Assembly (NCBI RefSeq): GCF_012932495.1
Contig: NZ_JABCNG010000006.1
Coordinates: forward strand, 1 to 64,000
Reading direction: 5' to 3'
From: Novosphingobium sp. SG919
GTDB lineage: Bacteria > Pseudomonadota > Alphaproteobacteria > Sphingomonadales > Sphingomonadaceae
Length of the DNA: 64,000 nucleotides
Each line of letters begins with the position of its first letter. The first letter of the stretch is position 1. The notes beneath the pieces were generated by a model. It ran no database searches. It saw nothing but the letters and a program-made list of their open reading frames with translations, and was not told where the DNA came from. This document shows positions 16,338 through 24,107 of this stretch, one piece after another. The translations under genes were made by a program, and so were the position numbers.

Positions 16338-17009
16338 ATGCTGTTGACCCAGGATGACAGTGCCCGCATCGCGGCCGCCGTGGCCCAGGCCGAGCGCGAC
16401 ACGGCGGGCGAGATCGTGACCGTCGTATCCGCGCAGTCCGACCCTTACACCGACGTGGCGTTGGCCTGGTCGGTGTTCATCGCGTTCCTGGCGCTGGCCG
16501 CGCTGGAAGCCACCCCTGCGTTTTACGTGGCGCTGGTCGATCGCGTGCTGGGCCTGTGGGCCACGGAATGGAGCGCGCGTGCCTATTTCGGCCTCGCCCT
16601 CACCGTGGCGGTGGTCAAGTTCGCCGCCAGCCTCGCGATCCTGCAGTGGCATCGCCTGCGCCTGTGGCTCACCCCGGCGCCCATCAAGCGCGCCCGCGTC
16701 CACGCCCGTGCCCTCACTGCCTTTCGCCTGGGCGCGGAAAGCCGCACCACCGGGCGCACCGGCGTGGTGCTCTATGTCTCGCTGGCCGAGCGCAAGGCCG
16801 AGATCATCGCCGACCGCGCGATTGCTGACCATGTCAGCCCGGAAGTGTGGGGCGATGCCATGGCGGCCCTGCTGGCGCCCTTGCGCGAGGGGCGCCTGGG
16901 CGATGGCATGGTCGCCGCGATCGAGCGCATCGGCGCCGTGCTCGCCCAAGCCGCCCCGGCCCTGGCGGATGACCGCAACGAACTGCCCGACGGACCGATC
17001 CTGCTATGA
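16338..17009 (+). CDS. Second TPM-domain protein, no signal peptide
   Basis: A 223-aa protein beginning one base after the previous stop. The start ITQDD-like LLTQDDSARIAAAVAQAERDTAGEIVTVV is the TPM entry, followed by two hydrophobic segments (about 45-65 and 85-110) and a soluble C-half with GVVLYVSLAERKAEIIADRAI, the other conserved TPM strand. Unlike the upstream gene it has no signal peptide and no glycine tail; the TPM domain is split around the membrane hairpin. Its partner role with LemA is inferred from the operon. The Nudix gene starts inside its stop (ATGA). Confidence 0.8.
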   Translation: MLLTQDDSARIAAAVAQAERDTAGEIVTVVSAQSDPYTDVALAWSVFIAFLALAALEATPAFYVALVDRVLGLWATEWSARAYFGLALTVAVVKFAASLAILQWHRLRLWLTPAPIKRARVHARALTAFRLGAESRTTGRTGVVLYVSLAERKAEIIADRAIADHVSPEVWGDAMAALLAPLREGRLGDGMVAAIERIGAVLAQAAPALADDRNELPDGPILL

Positions 17010-17551
17010 GCCTTGAAGACGAATTCCGCGACAATCCCGAGGAAACGCCTTGGGAAGGCCGCTTCATTGCCGCCAAAACGCGCGGCCGCTGGGAATATGT
17101 CAGCCGCGCGCGCAACATTCGCGCGGCGGTGATCCTGGCGATGACCGAAGCGCGCGACGTGATCCTGGTGGAACAGTTCCGCGTGCCGCTGGGCCGCCCC
17201 TGCCTGGAATTGCCCGCCGGCCTGATCGGCGATGACGATAGCAGCCAGGACGAAGACGCGAGCCTTGCCGCCTCACGCGAACTGGAAGAAGAAACCGGCT
17301 ATCGCGCCGCGCGCATGGAAGCGCTGGGCGAATTCTGGTCCAGCCCCGGCATGGTCTCGGAAAGCTTTACTCTGTTCCGTGCCCATGGCCTGACGCGGGT
17401 TTCGGCCGGCGGCGGGGTAGAAGGCGAAGGCATCACCGTGCACCACGCGCCGCTGGACGATATTGCCGGCTATGTCGCCGCCCGCCGGGCGGAAGGCATG
17501 GCGATCGACGTCAAGATTCTGACGCTGCTGGGGCCCGGCTTGCTGACGTAA
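17006..17551 (+). CDS. Nudix hydrolase of the ADP-ribose pyrophosphatase type
   Basis: A 181-aa cytosolic Nudix enzyme, probably hydrolysing ADP-ribose or another nucleoside diphosphate sugar. The conserved REL-EEETGY end of the Nudix box is intact, with the Glu seven residues before the Arg in place. The loop between the family's LPAG glycine and that Glu is longer by about five residues and Asp/Ser-rich (GDDDSSQDE). ADPRase-type features are VEQFRVPLGRPCLELPAG upstream and SSPGMVSES downstream of the box. It is the last gene of the LemA-TPM operon by ATGA overlap. Confidence 0.88.
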   Translation: MSLEDEFRDNPEETPWEGRFIAAKTRGRWEYVSRARNIRAAVILAMTEARDVILVEQFRVPLGRPCLELPAGLIGDDDSSQDEDASLAASRELEEETGYRAARMEALGEFWSSPGMVSESFTLFRAHGLTRVSAGGGVEGEGITVHHAPLDDIAGYVAARRAEGMAIDVKILTLLGPGLLT

Positions 17552-17582
17552 GCATCCTCACCTGACCCCAGTTGCGACCCGG

Positions 17583-18887
17583 TCAGTGCGCCTCGCGCAG
17601 GCGCAGCGCCAGCAGCGTGGCCGCCGCGCCAAGCGAGCCCAGCCCCATGATGATCGACACGGTCAGCAGCGGCAATTGCGCGGCATGGAACAGTTCGCCC
17701 GCCAGGATGGGTGAGCCGGCCGCGCCGATCCGCCCCGCGCCGATGGCAAAGCCGGTGCCCGTGGCGCGCACCTTGGCCGGAAAGCCCTGGGCAAACGCGG
17801 AATAGAACCCGACGATCGCGGCATTGGTGGTAAACCCGGTGCAGAACACCGCCACGCGCCAGCCGACCAGGCTGTCTGCCCCCAGGCCGAACAGCGAAAC
17901 CGCCACGGTGCCGGCCAGCAGCATGGCGATCGTCGGCCACTTGATGCCGAACCGGTGCATCAGGAACCCGAACAGTCCACCGCCGATCGCCCCGCCGATA
18001 TTGGCCCACACCAGCACGCTGGCTGCCTGCGGCTGGGTATAGCCGAAATCGGCCACGATCTTGGGGCTCCACTTCAGGATGTAATAGAACGTGATGCAGT
18101 GGAGCGAATAGCCCAGCGTGAGCAGCAGCGTGGTGCCGACCAGGCCCGGCCGGAAAATGTCGAACAGGCTGGACTTGGCCGCGCCGGTTTCCACCGGAGG
18201 TAGCGCATGCACGGCAGGCAGGCGCAGTGCACCCAGCGAGCGGTTGACCCGCGCCAGGGCATCGGCCGGGCGGCTGACCAGGAACCACGCCGGCGTTTCA
18301 GGCACCAGGAACCAGACCAGCGGGATGAACACCACCGTGGCGATCGCGCCAAATTCGAACACCACGCGCCAATCGCCGCTCTTGAGCAGGAGGGCGGCAA
18401 TCGTGCCGCCCACCGTGGCACCGATGGGATAGCCGATCACCATCAGCGACATCGCCAGGCTGCGGCCCTTGGTGCTGCAGATCTCGGCCGTCACCGCGTT
18501 GATCGCCGCGAGCATGCCACCGATGCCAAGGCCGGTGAGCAGGCGCCACAAGCCCAGCGTGACCGGGCTGCTCGCCGTGGTCGCCAGGCCCATTCCCAGC
18601 GCCATCACCACCAGGCAACCGAGCACCGTGGGCCGCCGGCCAAACCGGTCTGCCGCGCCGCCCAGCACGATCGAGCCAAAGCCCATGCCGATCAGTTCCA
18701 TCGACAGTACCACGCCCAGCGCGTCGCGGCCGATGCCCCATTCCTTGGAAATGCCGGGCGCGGCAAAGGCACTGGAAAGCACGTCGAACCCGTCGAGCGC
18801 ATTGAGCGCGATCATCAAGGTCACGGCAATCCACTGCCGCAGCCCCATGGGCGATTGGCGAATCACTTCGCGCGGATCGTTCAACAT
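17583..18887 (-). CDS. MFS aromatic acid:H+ symporter (AAHS family)
   Basis: A 434-aa, 12-helix carrier resembling PcaK/BenK-type transporters. Supporting motifs: ALDGFDVLSSAFAAP in helix 1 (the DGFD motif used for aromatic acid uptake) and GGAADRFGRRPTVLG in the loop after helix 2 (MFS signature). It probably brings aromatic acids such as vanillate or protocatechuate into the cell. It is downstream on the same strand of the MarR gene, 67 bp apart, and a palindrome (18921-18939) in that gap fits the shared operator seen at other aromatic genes. A GGGAGAG site precedes the ATG at 18887. Confidence 0.85.
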   Translation of the reverse strand: MLNDPREVIRQSPMGLRQWIAVTLMIALNALDGFDVLSSAFAAPGISKEWGIGRDALGVVLSMELIGMGFGSIVLGGAADRFGRRPTVLGCLVVMALGMGLATTASSPVTLGLWRLLTGLGIGGMLAAINAVTAEICSTKGRSLAMSLMVIGYPIGATVGGTIAALLLKSGDWRVVFEFGAIATVVFIPLVWFLVPETPAWFLVSRPADALARVNRSLGALRLPAVHALPPVETGAAKSSLFDIFRPGLVGTTLLLTLGYSLHCITFYYILKWSPKIVADFGYTQPQAASVLVWANIGGAIGGGLFGFLMHRFGIKWPTIAMLLAGTVAVSLFGLGADSLVGWRVAVFCTGFTTNAAIVGFYSAFAQGFPAKVRATGTGFAIGAGRIGAAGSPILAGELFHAAQLPLLTVSIIMGLGSLGAAATLLALRLREAH

Positions 18888-18920
18888 CGGTTCTCTCCCA
18901 CAGGCCCGGCTGGCGTATTA

Positions 18921-18939
18921 TTGCTATGCTTTATAACAT
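18921..18939 (-). promoter_or_regulatory. Putative operator upstream of the AAHS transporter
   Basis: TTGCTAT-GCTTT-ATAACAT: two 7-bp arms around 5 bp, matching each other as inverted repeats at 5 of 7 positions. It has the same 7-5-7 architecture as the stronger sites at 19465, 28227, 29787 and 58510, and is the weakest of the five. It lies 34 bases before the transporter start. Confidence 0.45.
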
Positions 18940-18954
18940 GCCGAAACGATCTGG

Positions 18955-19425
18955 CTACTCGTGAATGCGCGCCAGCAGTTCCAGCAGGAGCTTCACTTCC
19001 TTGTCGGAAAAATGGCGCTTCACCCAGGCTTCGTGCTCGGCAATCGCGTGCTTGGCGCGCGATAGCATGATCTGGCCCTGCGGTTCCAGGAACAGCGCCT
19101 GCTTGCGGCCATCCTCGGCCGATCGATCGCGCCGCAGGAAGTGCTTGGCCTGCAACCGGTTGATGATCGCCATGGTCGTGGCGCGGTCCATCCGCAGGCG
19201 CTGCGCCAGGTCGGTCTGCGCGATACCGGGGTGATCGTCCACCAGCCACAACACCGAAACCTGCTTCTGCGTCAGGTCCAGCTCGGTGAAGGTTTCGGTG
19301 AAATGGCGCAGGCACGCGCCATGCGCCAGGCGGATGTGAAAGCCCAGGATTCCGTTGATTTCGCCGATATCGGCTTCTTCGCCAGGGGGCGGCGTCACCG
19401 CATCGGCAAACTTGTCCTTGATCAA
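18955..19425 (-). CDS. MarR-family transcriptional regulator
   Basis: A winged-helix regulator of about 156 aa. The DNA-binding part is LTQKQVSVLWLVDDHPGIAQTDLAQRLRMDRATTMAIINRLQAKHFLRRDRSAEDGRKQ, with the typical DGR wing turn. It probably senses an aromatic acid or aldehyde and represses nearby genes. A TTG start at 19425 is chosen because GGGAGC lies six bases upstream; the frame extends to another TTG at 19464, which would sit directly against the operator and has no ribosome site. Divergent from the stilbene dioxygenase gene. In Sphingobium SYK-6 the MarR regulator DesR controls vanillate and syringate demethylation genes; this may be its counterpart. Confidence 0.88.
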   Translation of the reverse strand: MIKDKFADAVTPPPGEEADIGEINGILGFHIRLAHGACLRHFTETFTELDLTQKQVSVLWLVDDHPGIAQTDLAQRLRMDRATTMAIINRLQAKHFLRRDRSAEDGRKQALFLEPQGQIMLSRAKHAIAEHEAWVKRHFSDKEVKLLLELLARIHE

Positions 19426-19464
19426 TGCCTGCTCCCCATTGCCTTGCGCATCAGAAGAGCGCAA

Positions 19465-19483
19465 TTGTTAGCCAACCATACAA
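19465..19483. promoter_or_regulatory. Putative MarR operator between regulator and stilbene dioxygenase
   Basis: TTGTTAG-CCAAC-CATACAA: two 7-bp arms around a 5-bp spacer, placed in the gap between the divergent marR and dioxygenase genes. The right arm is identical to that of the site between ligM and purU. A protein bound here could block both promoters, giving autoregulation and control of the dioxygenase. Confidence 0.65.
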
Positions 19484-19502
19484 TACCAGCAGGAGGATGC
19501 CA

Positions 19503-20972
19503 GTGTCTCACTTTCCCGCTTCGCCCAGCTTCACCGGCTTCAACACCCCGTCGCGGATCGAAGCCGACATCGCCGACCTGGCCCACGAAGGCGAAATTCC
19601 CCGCGAACTGAACGGGGCGTTTTACCGCGTTCAGCCAGACCCGCAATTCCCCCCGCGTCTGGGCGATGACATTGCCTTCAATGGCGATGGCATGATCACC
19701 CGCTTCCACATTCACGATGGCCAGGTGGATTTTCGCCAGCGCTGGGCCCAGACCGACAAGTGGAAGCTGGAGAAGGCAGCCGGCAAGGGCCTGTTCGGCG
19801 CCTATCGCAATCCCTTGACCGATGACGAGAGCGTGAAAGGGCAGATCCGCTCCACGGCCAACACCAACGCCTTCATCTACGCCGGAAAGCTGTGGGCAAT
19901 GAAGGAAGACAGCCCCGCCCTGCTGATGGACCCGGCCAGCATGGAAACCATCGGCTTTGAAAAGTTCGGCGGCAAGATGACCGGGCAGACCTTTACCTCG
20001 CACCCCAAGATCGATCCGGCCACCGGCAACATGGTGGCGATCGGCTATGCCGCCAGCGGCCTGTGCACCGATGACGTGACGTACATGGAAGTAAGCCCGA
20101 GCGGCGAACTGGTGCGCGAGGTGTGGTTCAAGGTCCCCTATTACTGCATGATGCACGATTTCGGCATCACCCAGGATTACCTGGTGCTGCACATCATCCC
20201 CTCGATCGGCAGTTGGGAACGGCTGGAAGCAGGGCTGCCGCACTTCGGCTTCGACACCACCAAGCCAGTGTACCTGGGCGTGATCCCGCGCCGCGATGGC
20301 GTGACCCAGGATGACATCCGCTGGTTCAAACGCGACAACTGCTTTGCCAGCCATGTGCTCAACGCCTGGCAGGAAGGCAGCAAGATCCACTTCCTGACGT
20401 GCGAGGCGAAGAACAACATGTTCCCGTTCTTCCCCGACGTGCACGGCGCCCCGTTCAACGGGCGCGAGGCAATGAGCTATCCCACCGATTGGGTGGTGGA
20501 CCTGGCCAGCAACGGAGAGGACTTTGCCGCGATCGATCGCCTGTCGGACACGGCGTGCGAATTCCCGCGCATCGATGATCGCTTTGCCGGGCGCCAGACG
20601 CGCCATGGCTGGTTCCTGGAAATGGACATGAAGCGTCCCGTGGAACTGCGCGGTGGCAGCGCCGGGGGCCTCTTGATGAATTGCCTGTTCCACAAGGATT
20701 TCGCTAGCGGAGAAGAGCAACACTGGTGGTGCGGCCCGGTCTCTTCGTTGCAGGAACCGTGCTTCATCCCGCGCAGCAAGGATGCGGCAGAGGGCGATGG
20801 CTGGATCGTGCAAGTGTGCAACCGGCTGGAAGAACAGCGCAGCGACCTGTTGATCTTCGATGCCCAGGCCATCGCCAACGGCCCGCTGGCCACCGTGCAC
20901 ATTCCCATTCGCCTGCGCTTTGGCCTGCACGGCAACTGGGCCGATGCGGCCGAGATTGGCCTGGCGGCGTGA
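19503..20972 (+). CDS. Carotenoid-oxygenase-family lignostilbene dioxygenase
   Basis: A 489-aa non-haem Fe(II) dioxygenase of the carotenoid cleavage / lignostilbene dioxygenase family. Such enzymes split the central double bond of hydroxylated stilbenes into two aldehydes. The seven-bladed fold is indicated by FNGDGMITRFHI near the start. Four iron-binding His are seen in TFTSHPKID, MMHDFGIT, ASHVLNA and the final LHGNW. GTG at 19503 has AGGAGG six bases upstream; the in-frame ATG at 19497 touches that site. Context (MarR, ligW, aldehyde dehydrogenase) points to lignin-derived stilbenes such as DCA-S rather than carotenoids. Exact substrate is inferred. Confidence 0.86.
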   Translation: MSHFPASPSFTGFNTPSRIEADIADLAHEGEIPRELNGAFYRVQPDPQFPPRLGDDIAFNGDGMITRFHIHDGQVDFRQRWAQTDKWKLEKAAGKGLFGAYRNPLTDDESVKGQIRSTANTNAFIYAGKLWAMKEDSPALLMDPASMETIGFEKFGGKMTGQTFTSHPKIDPATGNMVAIGYAASGLCTDDVTYMEVSPSGELVREVWFKVPYYCMMHDFGITQDYLVLHIIPSIGSWERLEAGLPHFGFDTTKPVYLGVIPRRDGVTQDDIRWFKRDNCFASHVLNAWQEGSKIHFLTCEAKNNMFPFFPDVHGAPFNGREAMSYPTDWVVDLASNGEDFAAIDRLSDTACEFPRIDDRFAGRQTRHGWFLEMDMKRPVELRGGSAGGLLMNCLFHKDFASGEEQHWWCGPVSSLQEPCFIPRSKDAAEGDGWIVQVCNRLEEQRSDLLIFDAQAIANGPLATVHIPIRLRFGLHGNWADAAEIGLAA

Positions 20973-20977
20973 TCGCC

Positions 20978-20995
20978 TTATGCTATGCCGCATAA
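20978..20995 (+). promoter_or_regulatory. Short perfect palindrome upstream of the DUF3237 gene
   Basis: TTATGC-TATGCC-GCATAA: 6-bp arms, fully complementary, between the dioxygenase stop and the DUF3237 start. The half sites resemble the MarR-type arms but are shifted by one base and have a 6-bp spacer, so membership in the same motif family is doubtful. It could also be a short hairpin. Confidence 0.35.
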
Positions 20996-21020
20996 CGATC
21001 TGGTCGATGGGAGAGCACGC

Positions 21021-21482
21021 ATGATCAAGCCCGAACTGGAATTCGTCTATGAGGCCAGCGGCGAACTCGAACCGCCGCGCCAGATCGGGCCGACTTATGA
21101 CGGCACCCGCCGCATCATCCCGATCGTGGGCGGCGGGCGCGTGGAAGGGCCACTGATCCAGGGCCGCCTGGTGGGCAATTCGGCCGATTGGCAGCTCACC
21201 CGGCCCGACGGCGTCACCGTGGCCGATGCGCTCTATGCCATCGAGACCGACGATGGCGTGCTTATCCAGATCCGCAACAAGGGCCTGCGCCGCGGCCCGC
21301 CCGACGTGATGGCGCGCCTGGCTGCGGGGGAAGAGGTCGATCCGGCCGAATACTATTTCCGCACCGTGCCCGAATTCATCGCGCCGTTGGGCAAATACGA
21401 GTGGATGAACCAGTCGATCTTCATCTGCAGCGGCGCGCGCTATCCGCTGGGCATCAAGCTGTGGGTGTGGCGGGTTTTGTGA
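21021..21482 (+). CDS. DUF3237 domain protein
   Basis: A 153-aa soluble protein of the DUF3237 family, a small beta-barrel-like domain of unknown function often found near aromatic or steroid degradation genes. The core is RIIPIVGGGRVEGPLIQGRLVGNSADWQ, followed by ADALYAIETDDGVLIQIRNKG. No catalytic residues are assigned. ATG at 21021 has GGGAGAG upstream. It lies 48 bp downstream of the stilbene dioxygenase and is probably cotranscribed, or controlled by the palindrome between them. Converges on an MFS gene, separated by a G/C-rich repeat. Confidence 0.8.
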   Translation: MIKPELEFVYEASGELEPPRQIGPTYDGTRRIIPIVGGGRVEGPLIQGRLVGNSADWQLTRPDGVTVADALYAIETDDGVLIQIRNKGLRRGPPDVMARLAAGEEVDPAEYYFRTVPEFIAPLGKYEWMNQSIFICSGARYPLGIKLWVWRVL

Positions 21483-21497
21483 CGTTGATTGCGGTTT

Positions 21498-21588
21498 CCA
21501 CCACCCCCAACCCCCTCCTCTAAAGAGGATGGGGCTTTTGGTTTATACTCCCCCTCCTCTTCAGAGGAGGGGGGTCGGGGGGTGGTGG
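21498..21588. repeat. Paired G/C-rich inverted repeats between convergent genes
   Basis: Two inverted units: CCACCCCC...CCTCCTCTAAAGAGGATGGGG (21500-21534) and its mirror CCCCTCCTCTTCAGAGGAGGGG..GGTGGTGG (21549-21588). Each contains a small CCTCTT/AAGAGG-type stem, and together they form a larger hairpin. The same family is present at 47321-47423 and 50585-50622. Here it lies between the convergent DUF3237 and MFS genes and probably acts as a terminator for both. Confidence 0.8.
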
Positions 21589-21607
21589 AAGCCTTGTGCT
21601 ACTTCCG

Positions 21608-23221
21608 TTACCGCCCCACCAATCCCGCCTCATCCCGCGCCGAACGCCGCGCGATCAGCAGCATCAGCACCACGATCGGCACGGCCACCGCGTTCATCGT
21701 CAGCATCGCATGGGTGAGGTTGCCGGTGGCGTCGGAAATCAGCCCCACCGCATAGGGCCCGATGCCCATGCCCACGATGGTCATGGTCAAGAGATAGAGG
21801 CTGGCGGTGATCCCGCGCATGCGCGGCAGCACCTGATCGTACATGATCGCATAGAGTGGGGGCATCCAGCCCGTCAGCACCAGGCTGTAGATCGCAAAGT
21901 GCCAATAGAACGTGGCCGGATCAGGTGAAAGGTACGTCCAGAACGAAAGGATGGGCGAAACCCCCATGGCGAACAGCGCCACCATCGCCCGGCCCGAAGA
22001 CGGCAGGCGGCGGTGCAGCAGGTCGGCCAGAGGGCCCCAGATCAACGGGCCGACAATGCCCATCCCGGCCGAAAGCAGCCCGAACTGCAGCGCCGTGTCC
22101 TTCATCGAAAGATGATAGGTCTTGATCAGGAAGCTGGGATTGAATGCCATCATGCCATAGTTGATCGCCGATTGCAGCGTGCCCACCGCAATCGCCATGA
22201 TCAGCGTGGGTGATCCGGCGATCACGCGAAACGCCTGGGCATCGTCGGCGCGCATCCGCTGCATCAGGTTGACCAGCACGAACAGGCCAAAGCCGATCAC
22301 TGTCCATTGCAGGGTGTGGGCATCCACGGTGACGGGGCCAAGCGGCACCGGCGGGCGCAGCGAAAGGCCGCGGCAAACCACGGACAGCCCGGCCATGACC
22401 GCCACGATTGCCGCCAGCGCTGCCAGGTTGAAACCCAGTGCGCGCAGATGCACGCGGCGCAGCGCCATGGCAATCCAGTGCAGCCCCGGCGTCACCCCAC
22501 CCAACAGGGCAAAGCTGGCACGAAACGGATGCGGATCGAACGGCGCGGCCAGACCATCGATGGCGCCGCGTGCCGGTTCCTTCATCGTGCCGACGAAGGC
22601 CGCCAGGACAAAGCCGGGCGCGGCGGCCACCAGAAACGCGAACTGCCAGCCCTTGAGCCCCCAGGGCGCCGCGCCGCCGGCCCAATGTTCGGTCCAGGCC
22701 TGCGCCGCCACACCGCCCAGGATCAGCGAGCCGCCCAGCCCCAGCGCAATGGCCGAGGCCATCACCGCCATGACGAAACCGCGCCGATGCTTGGGCCAGA
22801 AATCATAGATCAGTGATGTGCCGGCCGGCTGGGTCGCCGCCTCGCCGATCCCCACGCCCAGGCGCGAGAGGGCAAGCAGGGCAAAACTGGTGGCAAGGCC
22901 ACCCAGCCCGGTCGCCGCCGACCACAGCACCAGGCTGATCCCCAGCAGCCGGGTGCGCGTCCAGCCATCAGCCAGGCGGCCGACCGGTAGCGAAAACAGC
23001 GCGTAGAACAGCGCGAAGACCGTGCCGTAGAGCAGGCCCATCTCCGCATCGCCCACCCCCAGGTCCTGCTTGATCGCCGGGGCCAGGATCGCCAGGATCT
23101 GGCGATCGAGCAGGCTCATCGCATTGGTCAGCGCCACCAGCACCAGGGCATACCAGCCGCCCTTGGCAATGAGGCGAGAAGGAACGCCAGAAGGATTGGG
23201 CGCGTCGCCGGATTCCGCCAT
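21608..23221 (-). CDS. MFS transporter (spinster-like)
   Basis: A 537-aa MFS permease with 12 helices and a long central loop. Typical parts are NAMSLLDRQILAILAPAIKQDLGVGDAEMGLLYGTVFALFYALFSLPVGRLADGWTRTRLLG, the DRQIL start and GRLAD motif common to spinster-type carriers found in sphingomonad aromatic clusters. Direction and substrate are unknown; an aromatic dimer or acid is plausible from the operon. It is the last gene of a minus-strand run ligW-NmrA-MFS; its ATG is two bases past the NmrA stop. Confidence 0.83.
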   Translation of the reverse strand: MAESGDAPNPSGVPSRLIAKGGWYALVLVALTNAMSLLDRQILAILAPAIKQDLGVGDAEMGLLYGTVFALFYALFSLPVGRLADGWTRTRLLGISLVLWSAATGLGGLATSFALLALSRLGVGIGEAATQPAGTSLIYDFWPKHRRGFVMAVMASAIALGLGGSLILGGVAAQAWTEHWAGGAAPWGLKGWQFAFLVAAAPGFVLAAFVGTMKEPARGAIDGLAAPFDPHPFRASFALLGGVTPGLHWIAMALRRVHLRALGFNLAALAAIVAVMAGLSVVCRGLSLRPPVPLGPVTVDAHTLQWTVIGFGLFVLVNLMQRMRADDAQAFRVIAGSPTLIMAIAVGTLQSAINYGMMAFNPSFLIKTYHLSMKDTALQFGLLSAGMGIVGPLIWGPLADLLHRRLPSSGRAMVALFAMGVSPILSFWTYLSPDPATFYWHFAIYSLVLTGWMPPLYAIMYDQVLPRMRGITASLYLLTMTIVGMGIGPYAVGLISDATGNLTHAMLTMNAVAVPIVVLMLLIARRSARDEAGLVGR

Positions 23222-23223
23222 GA

Positions 23224-24075
23224 TCAGGCCAGCGCCGCAGCGATGGTATCGCCAATCGGCGTGGTCGGCCGGCCGATCAATGCACTGAGCGTGCGGCTGG
23301 CATCGAACAGCTGGTCCTTGCTCGATTCAAAGCTGGAATCGGCCAGCATCTGCGCCAGGAACCCGGGCAGGCCCACGCCTTCTAGCGCAGCGGCATAATC
23401 GGCCTTGGTCATGTTGACATAGGCCACCGGCTTGCCCGCCAGGCGCGAAACCTCTGCCGCGAATTCCGCCATGGTAAAGGCGGTGTCGCCCGCCAGTTCA
23501 TAGACCTCGCCCCCGCGCGCGCCGATCAGCGCGGTGGCCGCCGCCGCCGCATAGTCCGCCCGCGTGGCACTGGCGATGCGTCCCTCGCCCGCGGCGCCGA
23601 TGATCGCACCATGGGCAATCGCGGGCGCCAGCGCGCCGGTATAGTTCTCGTTATACCAGCCGTTGCGCAGCAGCACGAACGGCACGCCGCTGGCGCGCAG
23701 CAAGGCTTCGGTCTGCCTGTGCTCTTCGGCCAGGCCGATGGTGGACGTATCGGCATGCAGGATCGAGGTATAGGCGATCAGCTTGACGCCAGCCGCCACG
23801 GCCGCATCGATCACGGCCTTGTGCTGCGAAACGCGCGCGCCCACGGCGTTGCCCGAAATCAGCAGCAGCCGTTCCACCCCGGCCAGCGCGGGCGCCAGCG
23901 TTTCGGGCTTGTCGTAATCGGCCACGCGGCCCAAGACTTGGGCGCCAACGCCCGCGCCTTCCAGCTTGGCCGGATCGCGCGCCAGCGCCACCACCTGGGC
24001 CGCGCCCGCGCGCGCCACCAGTTCGGCCAGCACCAGCCGCCCCAATTGCCCCGATGCCCCTGCCACTGCGTACAT
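23224..24075 (-). CDS. NmrA-like NAD(P)-binding protein (quinone oxidoreductase type 2-like)
   Basis: A 283-aa atypical SDR with the N-terminal nucleotide site VAGASGQLGRLV. It lacks a classic YxxxK but has the NmrA/QorB pattern: SQHKAVIDAAVAAGVKLIAYTSI, then GVPFVLLRNGWYNENY and a C-terminal MAEFAAEVSRLAGKPV. QorB-like enzymes reduce quinones with NADPH; protection against catechol-derived quinones is a reasonable but unproven role in an aromatic operon. ATG at 24075 follows GGGAGAGAG. It sits between ligW and the MFS gene on the same strand. Confidence 0.8.
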   Translation of the reverse strand: MYAVAGASGQLGRLVLAELVARAGAAQVVALARDPAKLEGAGVGAQVLGRVADYDKPETLAPALAGVERLLLISGNAVGARVSQHKAVIDAAVAAGVKLIAYTSILHADTSTIGLAEEHRQTEALLRASGVPFVLLRNGWYNENYTGALAPAIAHGAIIGAAGEGRIASATRADYAAAAATALIGARGGEVYELAGDTAFTMAEFAAEVSRLAGKPVAYVNMTKADYAAALEGVGLPGFLAQMLADSSFESSKDQLFDASRTLSALIGRPTTPIGDTIAAALA

Positions 24076-24107
24076 CGTCTCTCTCCCGTTGTTCTTGTCG
24101 TGCCGGC

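Noticed and set aside
20978..20995. Sixth member of the MarR-type operator family
   Set aside because: The arms are shifted by one base and the spacer is 6 bp; kept only as a low-confidence palindrome.
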